This document shows, one piece after another, positions 35,343 to 46,175 of a DNA stretch of 64,000 nt. A program made the translations under genes and the position numbers. Each line of letters opens with the position of its first letter. Within the stretch, counting starts at the first letter, position 1. The notes under the pieces are model-generated. The model saw nothing but the letters and a program-made list of their open reading frames with translations. It had not been told where the DNA came from and ran no database searches. The stretch is taken from NCBI GenBank assembly GCA_030247885.1, contig JAPDRO010000001.1, positions 1,054,001 through 1,118,000 on the forward strand. The letters run 5' to 3'. Source of the stretch: Taxawa tesnikishii (nom. ined.). Taxonomy: Eukaryota > Ascomycota > Dothideomycetes > Dothideales.

Positions 35343-36986
35343 ATGGTCAAGACAAAGCTCATCCCAAATGCCTTCAACCTCCTCGTCGTCATCGCCGTCG
35401 CCCTTGGCTCAACGGCCTGTTCTTACGGCATGAGCGTCATTAGTTCGACAATCGGTCAGCCCTCCTTCTTCGTCGATATGGGCCTCGCACAACAAGGAGA
35501 ACCGGGATATGCGCGGACGTCGAATCTCATTGGGGCGTTTAATGGTGTCAACTCCGCCGGCAGCGCTGTGGCGGCAGTGTTCACTGCATGGTCGGCGAAC
35601 AGGATTGGACGGCTGAGGAGTATTGAGCTGGGGGCTTTGGTAACAGTTGTTGGCGGTGCGCTGTGCGGTGGGAGCGTCAACGTGGCGATGTTTTTAGTAG
35701 CGAGGTTTGTTGCTGGGTGGGGCGTCGGTGCGCTTATCACTGTGAGTACACCTCTGCCTTTCCTTAGCCGTGTGCTATACTGATGCCATCCGTAGGCCAT
35801 CCCGATGTACCAAGCCGAAGTGTCAACCCCTGAATCACGCGGCTTCATGGTGTCCATGCACGGTATCATGTTCGCAGTCGGCTATTCTCTGTCAGCATAC
35901 ATTGGGTTCGGCTGCTATTTCATCTCCGCATCTGGATCATCTTCTTCATTCCCCTGGCGGTTCCCTTTGGCATTCCAGGCGGTACCAGCTTTGTTGTTGC
36001 TTGCTTGCTCCCGCTGGTTGCCATTCTCGCCGCGTTGGCTGATGCAAGTCGGACGTATGGACGAAGCAAGAGAAGTCATTCATCGTCTCCACCGGACCAA
36101 GGGTGATAGCCATGAGACGCAGGCGAGCAAGGAGTTCTACCAGATGAAGAAACAATTGGAGCTTGACCGCCAGATCCGCTCCAAGACTGGAGCCTTTGAT
36201 ATCTTCGCCACCAAACCCAATCGCTACAGAGCATATGTGGGGTTCACTTTGATGTTTGGCAACCAATTCACGGGCGTTCTGATCATCGCAAACTATGGCG
36301 TCCTGCTCTACCAATCGCTCGGAATGAAAACATTCATGCCACTGTTGCTGTCCGCGCTGTGGGTCACGGCCTCGTTTCCAGGCAACGTTTTCACGGCTCT
36401 GTTCATCGACCGCATCGGACGCAGAACGTTCATGTTGATCGGCATCTCGGGGATCCTGGTCTCGCTGATTCTAGAGGCCGCAATGCAGGCGCAATTTCTC
36501 GGAACCACCAATACAGCCGGCCAGAAGGCGGCCATATTCTTCATATTCCTGTTCATTTTCTTCTGGTCTTCCTTCATTGATGCCTCACAATACCTCTACC
36601 TGGCCGAAATCTTCCCCACGCACATCCGTTCGTCAGGTATGGCGGTGGGCATGGTTGGGCTTTACGTGGCGTCCATCATACTTCTGGTGGCCGGACCAAT
36701 TGCGCTTGATGTGATCAAGTGGAAGTTCTTCCTCGTGTTGATCATCCCGACAGCGCTGCATCTGGTCAACATCTATTTCTTCTTTCCTGAAACCAAGCAA
36801 AGGAGTTTAGAGGACATCAACGCCGCTTTCGGTGAACAAGTAGCTGTACATTACTGGCATGCTACACAAGAAGAGGAGGAGATATATGCGAAAGCCATGG
36901 CTGATGAGGAGGCACGAGAGAGAGGCGGGAAGAAGGGTAAAGAGGAGATGACCACGGAGAGGGTGGAGTTTGCGGAAAAAGTGTAA
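35343..36986 (+). CDS. MFS sugar transporter
   Basis: A 12-helix sugar porter of 529 residues in the plasma membrane. Exons: 35343-35741 and 35796-36986, with an intron of 54 bp in phase 0. Family signatures: ARFVAGWGVGALIT then AIPMYQAEVSTPESRGFMVS after helix 4, the FSPRWLMQVGRMDEA block after helix 6, DRIGRRTFMLIG between helices 8 and 9, and the terminal PETKQRSLEDI. The N-terminus is short. The tail is Lys/Glu-rich. The sugar specificity cannot be read from motifs. A secreted aldose 1-epimerase gene lies 678 bp downstream on the same strand. Confidence 0.92.
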
Positions 36987-37663
36987 GGGCCAGGTTGGGC
37001 GTTGATGATCGTGCTGTCATCCCGAGCCCACCTCTCTCGAGTTGAGTTGATTAGTGAGCCTTCCGCTCAGACTGAGGACTGTACGGACGCTGCAGTGTCG
37101 GACTATGGCTGCCCTGGTGCAGATTCGGGCTTCGGCACAATTCCTCCGCAGAGGCTTGATTTTCCCCGCACGGTCTGTGCCTCTTGTGCCTCCGGTGGTG
37201 TGTTTGCAGGCAGGGATTGTGGCTGGGAAACGAAACCCCAGCCATACCGCTCTCCTCTCCTCTCCTCTCCTCTTCTGTTCGGCCAACGTCATGTCAGCAT
37301 GGGAAGACAACACGTCTTCCCGTCGTCGCACAAGCAACGAGCGGCACCGTGTGGCTGTCTGCATTGCGACGTTACATGCCCTGGCTTCCTCCGCACACCG
37401 CACTCCGCCCACCACCACGGCAAAACATGAGGAGCCCACGCAGTATATGCGGAGACTCGTATGAGCAATCTGCGGGCGACGTCATCTAATCCTTCGTGTG
37501 CCTGTCGATCAGCAATCTGTCTGCGGGGTCGTAGACAAGCTCATATAACGACGGCTTGGCCGCCAGCAGTTGTTCCGTCGACGTCTCTGTTTGTTTCTCA
37601 TCGCCCTCCCTCCCCTCTGCGTTCCTGACCACACATCTCCAGTGCATTACGGTAGAGTGAAAC
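36987..37663. other. Intergenic region with TCTCC repeat
   Basis: 677 bp. Overlapping open frames on several strands and frames look like chance products of G/C-rich sequence. It contains the pentamer repeat at 37251-37270 and the promoter of the epimerase gene. Confidence 0.55.
37251..37270 (+). repeat. TCTCC tandem repeat, four copies
   Basis: Four perfect TCTCC units followed by TCTT. A simple pyrimidine repeat in the upstream region of the epimerase gene, about 390 bp from its ATG. Confidence 0.85.
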
Positions 37664-39122
37664 ATGATGGGTTACGGAATCGCTGCTCTGGCAGCTCTCT
37701 TGCCAGCTACCGTGTTTGCGCAGTACAGCTCTTTGCCTGTCATCGCTGGCAACGGCTCCACCGTTCAGTCCAACGGAAAGTATGAGGTCTCGTCGGAGGG
37801 TATCCGCGCCAACTTTATCCCATATGGCGCGAGTATCTCCAACCTCTTCATCACCGACGTGCACGGTGTCGAGCGTGACATTGTCCTGGGCTTCGACAAT
37901 GCAAGCTATTACAGCATTGACAGGCAGCACCCGCACCTGGGCGGTGTTCCTGGTGAGTTGCTTCTATGACTTCGGACGATGCGTTCTTCGAATAGCACTC
38001 ACTTACCCTTACGTTTGCAGGACGGTACGCAAACCGCATCAAGAACTCCTCCTTTGAGATCGACGGACAGACGTACCATGTGCTCCCCAATGAGAACAAC
38101 AACAACGACACCCTGCACGGTGGTCCCAACGGATGGTAAGGATGTTCCTCTTACATGTACATAGCGACGCTGACAGAGGTAAGGGACTGGAGAAACTGGA
38201 CTGTGGTAGCCCACACTACCGATTCCATTACCTTCTCTCTGGTGGACCCAGACGGTGACCAGGGCTTCCCTGGCGAGGTCATTTCCTATGTCACCTACAC
38301 TCTGACCCCCTACCAGTGGCACATCAAGATGGTTGCCCTTGCAACTACTAAGAAGACGCCGATCATGCTGAGCTCGCACGTAAGTGTAACGCTAGTACTT
38401 ATGCCATCTCCGCTAAATCTCCGTTAGACATACTGGAACCTGGATGGATTTCAGAATCCCGACACAGCGACCGCTTTGAACTACAGTCTTTATCTTCCTT
38501 ACTCCGGACAGCGCGTTGCAACTGACGGCATCCTTATCCCCAACGGCACTATCCTGCCTAACCAGCCCGGATCAGTCAATGACTTCTGGTCAGCCCCCAA
38601 GCAGATCGGCGCGAACTTCACCGCACCGGAGGCTTATGGTAACTGCGGAACGGGTTGCACAGGCTACGACACATGCTACCTGGTCAACCGTGAGCAGGAT
38701 GGTCCGTACGACTGGAGGGAGAAGGGCCCTGTGGCTACCTTGGCAAGCCCCTTCTCTGGAATCCAGGTTGACATCTTCACGGACCAGCAGGCCTTCCAGG
38801 TGTACTCTTGCGGTGGACAAAACGGTAAGAATCCTGTATGCAAGCGACAATCGATGACAATCACTGACTCGGTACGACAGGCTCACTCGCACTGAAGCAG
38901 ACCCAAGGTTTCTTCAACGACACTAGCCGTCCCCGTGTTGTTGAGAAGTACGGCTGTATTGTCATGGAAGTTGAGGACTGGATCGACGCCATCAACCAGC
39001 CAGAATGGCAGAGAAACAAGAGGAACATCTTCGGTCCTGGTGATGACCCATACGTGCTGGAAGCTGTCTACAACTTCTCCATCAACAAGACCCTGGCAGC
39101 TACGTTCAACTCGACGAGGTAG
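37664..39122 (+). CDS. Secreted aldose 1-epimerase (mutarotase)
   Basis: Interconverts alpha and beta anomers of aldoses. Five exons: 37664-37952, 38021-38135, 38184-38379, 38428-38824 and 38881-39122, 412 residues, all in phase. A signal peptide is clear (MMGYGIAALAALLPATVFAQ). Conserved blocks: GGVPGRYANRIKNSSFEIDG, DTLHGGPNGW (His), MLSSHTYWNLDGF (His), YSCGGQN, and the catalytic Glu region CIVMEVEDWIDAINQPEW. Eight or more N-x-S/T sequons fit secretion. The second intron ends in GTAAG rather than CAG, but only that acceptor keeps the conserved GW-DWRNW join. The MFS sugar transporter upstream suggests a shared sugar-use role. Confidence 0.92.
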
Positions 39123-39851
39123 TGCGGCGGTACGTTTAGCATGGGTGCTGGTGTATAGGCAAGTACAGAGTGGAAGGGCATTGATTTGACCATAAAAGCC
39201 GAGACGTCCGATCAAAGCTCTGAACGTATACCTTGTTGAGGAATTTGGAAAGAACTTCTCGACGGAATCCCTTGTAAAAACTCTGCTCTAATATGATCGC
39301 TTCAGTACCGCTGTACGCGTGTACGACCGCATTTTTCACTTTCCCAAATCTCTCCCCAACTTCATCTGGCTCAACTTCACCTCACCTCACTTCGGTTCGA
39401 GCTTCCAATTTATAACGCCAAGGGCCGCAACATGGGTAAGTCAACCGAATCCCAACGGCGGCCATCACATGTCGCATCTCTTCCTTCAGTTGTACCATCC
39501 TATCCCCATGATCCGTGCACGAATCGGCCACCTTCGACCTCTGAAAATCTTCCTTCCAGCCACGACTATCTTCGCCATCTAACCTTGTTCCTTTTCACAC
39601 CGTTCGGTCAAGAACACCTTTGCGCGTACACCCCTTTCTCCTAATAAGGTGAGTTCTGCGTTTTGCTCGCGTCCTGCTCCTGCTCTGCCTCGCCGCGGTT
39701 CGGACTCTGCCCCGAGTGCATTTCAACAGCTCTCGGCATAGACTCGTTACAGCGAATTAACAAGTCCGACACACCACCGGATCTCGGGCGTACGATCCAC
39801 CTACATTCAGCACCTAGACAGCCCTATCAGCTGCCCTTTAGAGACCACACC
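39123..39851. other. Intergenic region and leader
   Basis: 729 bp. An open frame runs into the next gene from about 39663 but has no ATG before 39852. An ATGGGTAAGT at 39431 could be a short first exon or a 5' UTR intron donor; I could not close a convincing splice from it. Confidence 0.45.
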
Positions 39852-42020
39852 ATGGAGCAGATCGACAGGGACGAAGCCACAATCGCAGCCCTTTTTGTAA
39901 ACGAGTTCACCCCGCAAGTGCAGGGTGCTTCGATGCGTCTGCAGGAAACGATGGGCATCCCGCCTGGTTCCAGGATCAGCTCTGGTAAATTTCTTCCAGC
40001 TTGGAAGATGCCTTCGCCTCCCGAGCCCAGCACGAACAACGGCGTCGGGTGGTCCAACGATGCTTTTCCGTGGGGCATGCAGCCTCCCGTCTACAACGGA
40101 ACGATGGGATTTCAGCTGCTCAGTGGTCAAGTGGACTTCGAATACCCAATCACCGCGCCAGCAAACACTAGCGGTCCATTCCGTGATAGCTTGGCGATAT
40201 TTCGTTCTTTTGGCGGTCGGCCGGAGCAAGGTATCGCGATCCTGGCGGCAAACGGTCTGGTGAATGGGCTGCTTCCACCTTTCGGGACGCAGGCAAACCG
40301 GTACATTCCACCCTTGGATATGACCGGGCCACCAATGAGTGCAATGCCAACTTTTGGCGGTCAATTCGAGCGGCACCCCCAAGTCGAGGACTGGTATCAA
40401 CCATCAATCAGCATGTTTCCGTCTTCTAGCATCCAAGCAGAGCAGCACTTCCCTGTCCAGGCAGTACACAAACAACCAAGTGATGTGTTTCCACTCTTTT
40501 GCAACCAACGAAACCAATACACCCCAACTCAAATGGTAAACGGTCAGCCCAGCGAAATGCCCCCATCATTCAACAGTAAAGCGGATCAATCCTTCCGGGC
40601 TCAGACGGTGAACGGGTGCCAGCCAAGATTGTTTCCGTCTCGTACCGATCAACCATATACTCAGAACTGGGCAGAACAGTCTGAGTCGAGTGGTCCACAG
40701 GGACGCAAACGCCGCGCTCTGCAGCCGAAAGACAAGAACACTTCACTCCGGACCGCCGTTGCCCTCCGCGAAACAAAGCGAAAGATAAAGCAGATGTCGT
40801 CTGCTCAATTCTTTCAGCCTGCTCCCAAGGTGCCAAAGATTGTTGTCGACCTGGCAGATGCGCCCTTGAGTGGTCGCGTCCCGGTCGTGGACCCTCTGAT
40901 CCCCGTCGGATTAGGAATTGCGGGCCTAGCAGACGTGCTCTCAAATAACCCTGTTCCAGTCACTGGTTCTGCTCTCACAGGTTTGGGCATCATGCTCGAC
41001 GGCTACACGCCCACGGTGCCGGACGGACTTGACTCTGACTTGCAGTGTCAGAGTCCACTGCCAGCGCCGAGTGAAACATTTGATCTACTCGCGCAGCCTG
41101 AGGCTGAGCTCATGCCAGTCATCCCACCATTCGAGCCATTCGGTACAAACATCAACGGCTGCGTCGGAGCCATGAACAGTGCTCCTTCACTCGCACCGTC
41201 TTGGCAGGCCGCACCTGTAAATCCGACCGAGTCGAGCTTCACTTTTGCTTCACTCGAACCACCAGGCGCGCCCAGAATCGAGCAGCAGCCTAGCATGGCA
41301 GACTTGATGCTCTCCAACATCTCCTCCACACTAACCACGCCACAAGTCGCGGCGTTCCAGTCCCCAGCCTCGGCATCGGGCGGTCGGAGCCAGGATCGGG
41401 ATTACTGGTGTTCGACGCTCTCTCGGACCGTAGCGGCATGGATGAAGGACCCGCGCGCTCAGATCTCGACCACGCACTTGCGCAGCTTGGCGTTCTGGGT
41501 CTCAAAGTACGCAGTCGATGGGGTCGAGCAATTTCTCGTTGGCGAAAAGCGATGTGGGCGCGTAGACGGGAAGAAGTTTGAGAGGGTGAGGGTTCTGAGG
41601 TTAAAGTTGCCGGTCGCGGATCTAGATGACGAGCCGGCGGACTGGGTCGTTATCGAGATCGTGGACAATGGTCTTGTCGGCAGCGACTCAGAGGAAGAGG
41701 AGGGAAAGACGATGGAAGAGATGGAAGGAATGCAAGGCATGGGGTTGGCGCACAATCATCCATACTTCCTCATCGCCTTTCCGCGCTGCGCTGTCACAAA
41801 TATCTCGGCGGAGGATGAAGAGGAGGACGTCGAAAACATTGATCCCCGCGAGCCAAAGCACACATATCTGAGCCTCCAATATGAGGGAAGAATGCCCGTA
41901 GTGCACGGCAGGGCAAGGGAAACGCAGTCGAGGTTGGAGGAGTGGCTGGTTGCGTGCGCCAAGGGTGAGGGTACGCTGGAGCTCGTGCACGACGGGGAAG
42001 GGAATGAGTGCTGGCGATGA
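39852..42020 (+). CDS. Unknown 722-residue protein with 24-residue repeats
   Basis: I do not recognise it. The first 120 residues are Pro/Gly-rich. Six diverged 24-residue repeats follow (see 40221-40652), then a Lys/Arg-rich nuclear-localisation-like stretch (GRKRRALQPKDK). The last 240 residues look folded: YWCSTLSRTVAAWMKDPRAQ, LRSLAFWVSKYAVDGVEQFL, RVRVLRLKLPVADLDDEPAD, WVVIEIVDNG and HPYFLIAFPRCAVTNIS, broken by Glu-rich loops. The first ATG in the frame is at 39852. Single exon, no frame break, so selection on the frame is likely. Nuclear location is inferred only from the basic stretch. Confidence 0.75.
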   Translation: MEQIDRDEATIAALFVNEFTPQVQGASMRLQETMGIPPGSRISSGKFLPAWKMPSPPEPSTNNGVGWSNDAFPWGMQPPVYNGTMGFQLLSGQVDFEYPITAPANTSGPFRDSLAIFRSFGGRPEQGIAILAANGLVNGLLPPFGTQANRYIPPLDMTGPPMSAMPTFGGQFERHPQVEDWYQPSISMFPSSSIQAEQHFPVQAVHKQPSDVFPLFCNQRNQYTPTQMVNGQPSEMPPSFNSKADQSFRAQTVNGCQPRLFPSRTDQPYTQNWAEQSESSGPQGRKRRALQPKDKNTSLRTAVALRETKRKIKQMSSAQFFQPAPKVPKIVVDLADAPLSGRVPVVDPLIPVGLGIAGLADVLSNNPVPVTGSALTGLGIMLDGYTPTVPDGLDSDLQCQSPLPAPSETFDLLAQPEAELMPVIPPFEPFGTNINGCVGAMNSAPSLAPSWQAAPVNPTESSFTFASLEPPGAPRIEQQPSMADLMLSNISSTLTTPQVAAFQSPASASGGRSQDRDYWCSTLSRTVAAWMKDPRAQISTTHLRSLAFWVSKYAVDGVEQFLVGEKRCGRVDGKKFERVRVLRLKLPVADLDDEPADWVVIEIVDNGLVGSDSEEEEGKTMEEMEGMQGMGLAHNHPYFLIAFPRCAVTNISAEDEEEDVENIDPREPKHTYLSLQYEGRMPVVHGRARETQSRLEEWLVACAKGEGTLELVHDGEGNECWR
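40221..40652 (+). repeat. Six tandem 72 bp coding repeats (24 residues each)
   Basis: Unit boundaries fall exactly every 72 bp. Examples: ANRYIPPLDMTGPPMSAMPT then FGGQ; AEQHFPVQAVHKQPSDVFPL then FCNQ; RNQYTPTQMVNGQPSEMPPS then FNSK. The shared skeleton is x-x-Q/R-aromatic, Pro, Q-x-V-x-G-Q-P-S near the middle, then M/F-P-x-F-x-x-Q at the end. Units differ strongly in sequence but not in length. Confidence 0.8.
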
Positions 42021-42679
42021 GAGGCGTGGGCCGGATGCCCGATGGGTAGTTGTTTCTCTGCCAGCAGACAGGACAATAGTTGTAGAAACACGATAGCAAC
42101 ACGACCACGATCGTGGTTGATGGCATGCGGACGGTAAAGAAGTCCGGGACAGCAAAATGGAATCTATAGGTGAGTGACAAATGAGGTAGGAAAGTCGACA
42201 AAAGATCTTTGCATTATTATGGCACCCTTGATCGTAGGACGACCAAAGTGCACCATTGGTAGAACAAGCGCATGTACCTAACGCAGTCCTGAATGATCGT
42301 GGTCAGTCGATGGGTTGCCCGTGTGTGATTCCCATTCTCTGGTCGTGACAGTGTTCGGTTACATCGCAATTCGAGACGCAAGCAACAACAGCGGCACGAA
42401 TACTCATGAAGTGAATGAAGAAGATGACTATGCTGTCCCCCAAGGTAACAGTCGATCTGCATCCCATGGTGTGGTCGTATCATGAGCTATTATCTTATCA
42501 AAACCCGCGACATCAACAATAATCTTAGAGTCAATTCCAAGAGATTCTATACAGATGGCCAGTGTCGCTGCTCTCTTTACAGAACGCCCACAACTGCCTT
42601 TCCATACCAATGGGTATCTCCAAACAGTGCCCTACTCACGCACAAACGCCTATCCAAAAGTACAGTAACCATCCGGTAT
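42021..42679. other. Convergent 3' region
   Basis: 659 bp between the 3' ends of the unknown repeat protein and GEN1. No gene, RNA or repeat recognised. Confidence 0.5.
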
Positions 42680-45657
42680 CTAGTCATCACCCGTCATATC
42701 CAGAACCTCAACCTCACTCAACCGCCACCTCGTTCTTATACCCGTAATCACGACCGGGCTACTGCCTGCCAGATCGACCTCTTCAGTCTCCTTCCAAGCG
42801 CCCTCCAAGCTCTGCCGGATCTGAATATGCCTTTTCTTGATCTGCTTCCCTATCAATTTCGGAGAGGATCTCATACCGATACCGCCTTGGCCCGGCTTCG
42901 GCGACGGGCGCACTTTGCCCCTCGCACCTGCCCGCAAGTCTGTATGGGTTGAGCTTTGAGCAGCAGGATCCGGTCGTGGGGCTGGTGAAGCAACCGGTTG
43001 TCTCTCGCGCAGCCTGCGTGCAGCAGGGAGAAACTCGGTCAGCCCTGGGCGGTCAAGTTCAAGCTCGATGGGATCGACTTCTCCCTCTTCCATGGGTGGA
43101 GTAGGAATAGAGGAAGTGATTTGCACATCTACGACAGCTTTGCTTGCTGCGTTACCCAGGAAATCTGCGTGCCGAGCCTTACTCGGTGTAGCGCTCTGGC
43201 TTCGCCGGATCCATTCCACTATATCCTTCGGTGGTGGTGGGCGAGATGGTGATGCAAGCTCGGAAGCTCGCATAACTCCTGGCATCACGTGCGAGTCTCT
43301 AGTGTTCCCGACGTCGGCGACAGGCGCCAGGCTCGGACTGACGAACAATGGCGATGAGATTTGTAAGAGCGGTGAGGCGAGGTCCAACACTTCGATTGAG
43401 TCGTATGGCCGTGACGGTGGGGTCGGCATAGGTGGATCTTCACCCGCTGTCGGCGCACTTTCATGTCTTTTCAATGGCGATCTCCTTCTTCGCTTGGTTA
43501 CGCTGTCAGGTAGGGGTGACGGACAGAAATCGGGCTGGGTGACGGCCTGCGCAGATATCTCAAAACCGTGAAGTGTGACGGGTGGTAAAGGCGACAAAGG
43601 CCGTGAGGGTGGGTTTTCCGGCGATGACAAGAGTTCAATTATCTCGGGCGGCCGTGTGGTAGGGTGAGAAGCAGGTTGACGGTTAACCTTGGGAGAAGTC
43701 AACTCCGCGCTCCGCCTCTTGGGTCGGCGCGGTGGAGACGGGACATCTTGCATTCCTGAGAGATCCACTTCTTCCACAGCATCACGAGTGCTACCTGGCT
43801 TTGAAACTCTTTGTCGGGCCTGTGCACTGCCCTTGCCTACAGGCTGGCTTGCTGTGAAGCCGCTGGCAGCGGTAAGATCCACCTCCTCTATAGTGGCTGG
43901 CTTCCGGAGTCTTGGTTGAGTTTGCGCTCTCGGTGCACTGTTGGTCGTGGGCTGGCTCGCCGCAAATTCGTTAACCGCGGTGAGATCCACCTCGTCGAAT
44001 TCAGGTGACTTCGCCTTCAATGGCTGGGAGGAGCTGATTCCTGGCTTTATATGTTTTGCATATTGATCGAGAGCCCCCTTCTGCATGCCTCCAGTGGCCT
44101 TGTTGGCTACCTTCTTAGCTCTCGATTGCTTTCCAACGTTTTTAGCGGCTTGTTTCGCGGCCAGATACTGTCGATGATCTCTAAATGAAGCCTCCCAATC
44201 CTGCACTTTTAATGGTGCGCCGAGCTTCAGAAATGTATCAACGATCCAGATCTTCTCCAAAACGGTGGGATCGTATGTTGATGGACCTCGTTGTTTTCGT
44301 GGCGATCCTGGACACTGGTTGTCATGGTCTTCGACTGTTTCCGCCACAATCACATCGTCGTCCGAGTCTTGAGCTTGGCTTGATAGTTCCTCATCGGGTT
44401 CTTCAATGCTCAAATCAATGTCTACAAGGTTGATCGGAGTGAAACTGATGCGAACCTCTGTCAAGCTGTCTGTGGTTGCATGCGTTCTCTTCCCGTGGAT
44501 AGCTGTTACCAGCCGAGCTTCGGCGGCTTCTTGCGCTGTTAGGTCGTCCTGCAAGTCGGTTGCATCATTCTCCGACCGTAGCCTCAACTCGCGCACCAGC
44601 AGAGCCGGTGCGAGATTGCGAATGAACTTCTTCGCCCCTCCTAGACACCTCCAATCGAAAGCATCTGCGGTGAACGACCTCAAGGCTGGATAATCAATGG
44701 GCATGTCCCATTTGAGAGTCTCCCTGAGTCTGGCCAGCTTATCCGGGCCAGATATCACGGGATGAGTGTAGTATCCAAGTACTTCGATATTAGGAAAATC
44801 TTCCGGGATGACAAGGGCTTTGCGCTTCTGCTTGAAGAGTTTGCTTTCATTCGTGCGTAGCTCGTGCTGCAATCTCTCCCGCCAGGCCTTGAAGCCCGCC
44901 TCATCCTTCCTCTTGATTTTGCACAGATCCGCACCAAAACCTGCTCTTGCTGCTTCACAAGCCAACTTTGGTCCGCATCCAGGTATTCCTTCGGGTATGT
45001 AGTCGCCTCCACTCATAAGCGCGACGAGTATCATTCCTTCCCTGTCCAACCCACTCCCCTCTTTTGTCACGGCGGCATCGTACAGATTGACATGTGTTGG
45101 GACCTTGCTGCTTCTTTGCTCCGAGCTCCAGTTGCGCAACGTTACTCCACTCCCAAACATCAAGGTATCAACATCTTCACTCAGGACAGCATCTACGATG
45201 CCTTCTCTTTGTAACAGCGCGCATTCAGCCTCGGCTTCACCCGGCGCATTGTGCATGGGGAAGCCGAACTGCTTGAGAAGCTGTTTGGCTAGGAATTCAG
45301 GTATGCTCGAAACTCGAACCCCGGGGCCTCCAACTCGTTTGTTTCTCTTGAACAGCGGTTTATTCGGGCCATCGAAGACGAAAAGCGGATGTATGTTTAG
45401 AGAAAGCAAGCGCAGCAGTCGGTAGTAGAAAGTCCTGAGCGCAGGATTAGAGCCGCCCTTTCCGGACTGTATTTGGAAGAGCCAAATGCTGATATCAATG
45501 GCAAGGCGGAACGGTCTCGAATGCTGTATATAGTGTTCAACGGAGAGCTTCGATAGGGCGACTCGACGGCCTGGGCCGATTTCCTTGTAGATGCTGTATC
45601 TCGTCAGCGCACTGTCGCATAGAATGTGTACACTGGCGCTTACCCATGAATACCCAT
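42680..45657 (-). CDS. YEN1: Holliday-junction resolvase GEN1/Yen1 (Rad2/XPG family)
   Basis: Cuts four-way DNA junctions symmetrically late in the cell cycle. Exon 1 is only 14 nt (45657-45644: MGIHG start) and exon 2 is 45593-42680, for 975 residues. The XPG N domain has IYKEIGPGRRVALSKL, RLAIDISIWLFQIQSGKGG and HPLFVFDGPNKPLFKRNKR. The XPG I domain has APGEAEAECALLQREGIVDA and LSEDVDTLMFGSG, then GGDYIPEGIPGCG in the helix-hairpin-helix. The C-terminal half is disordered with at least seven SUMO-interaction-like motifs (EVDLT, IIEL, EVLDL). It sits 518 bp from the divergent UBL-protein gene. Intact. Confidence 0.93.
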
Positions 45658-46175
45658 TGCGCATCACAGGACGCAAGCAAGCAACAAGCACGCCAGCTGT
45701 TGTCAGCAGCCTGTGGCTTGTCCTACAACAATACTTGTCTGTGGAACAATTCAGACGCAGCTGCAAAAATGTAGTCAGACATCGCTTCCTGTCCCAAATT
45801 AGAGTAGGTAATGCGCGCGCCGCAAGTAGCCTTCGTTGCTATGGCAGACCGACGCGCTTCCACGTGACTCATTTAGTTCTTTCCATTCCAGGAAGCAACC
45901 GTTAGGCAAGGCGTCAGGTACCTCCCGTTCGTGAAAAGTCCGGTGCGGTCATACAAGACCACAAGGATGTCTCGTATGCACGTATCACATCCTATACAAC
46001 AACATCCATTTCGTGCCTTTTTGTTATGTGAGGAGTTCGCGATCCGACGTCATCGCATTGTTTGCGCGTAAACACCCTAATGTTTCGCAAGCCCCTCTGT
46101 TTGTTGATGTCGACAGCATATCGCCTTACACGACCGCACTTCCAGTAATACACACCAACATCTGCCATATTCAGG
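45658..46175. promoter_or_regulatory. Divergent promoter, GEN1 / UBL protein
   Basis: 518 bp shared by two divergent genes. Two ACGCG matches to an MluI-box core could be sought here, but by eye I see only CACGTG-poor mixed sequence and no clear named site. Confidence 0.35.

Noticed and set aside
39663-39851. Upstream extension of the repeat protein to 39663
   Set aside because: No ATG in this part; only non-ATG codons could start it.
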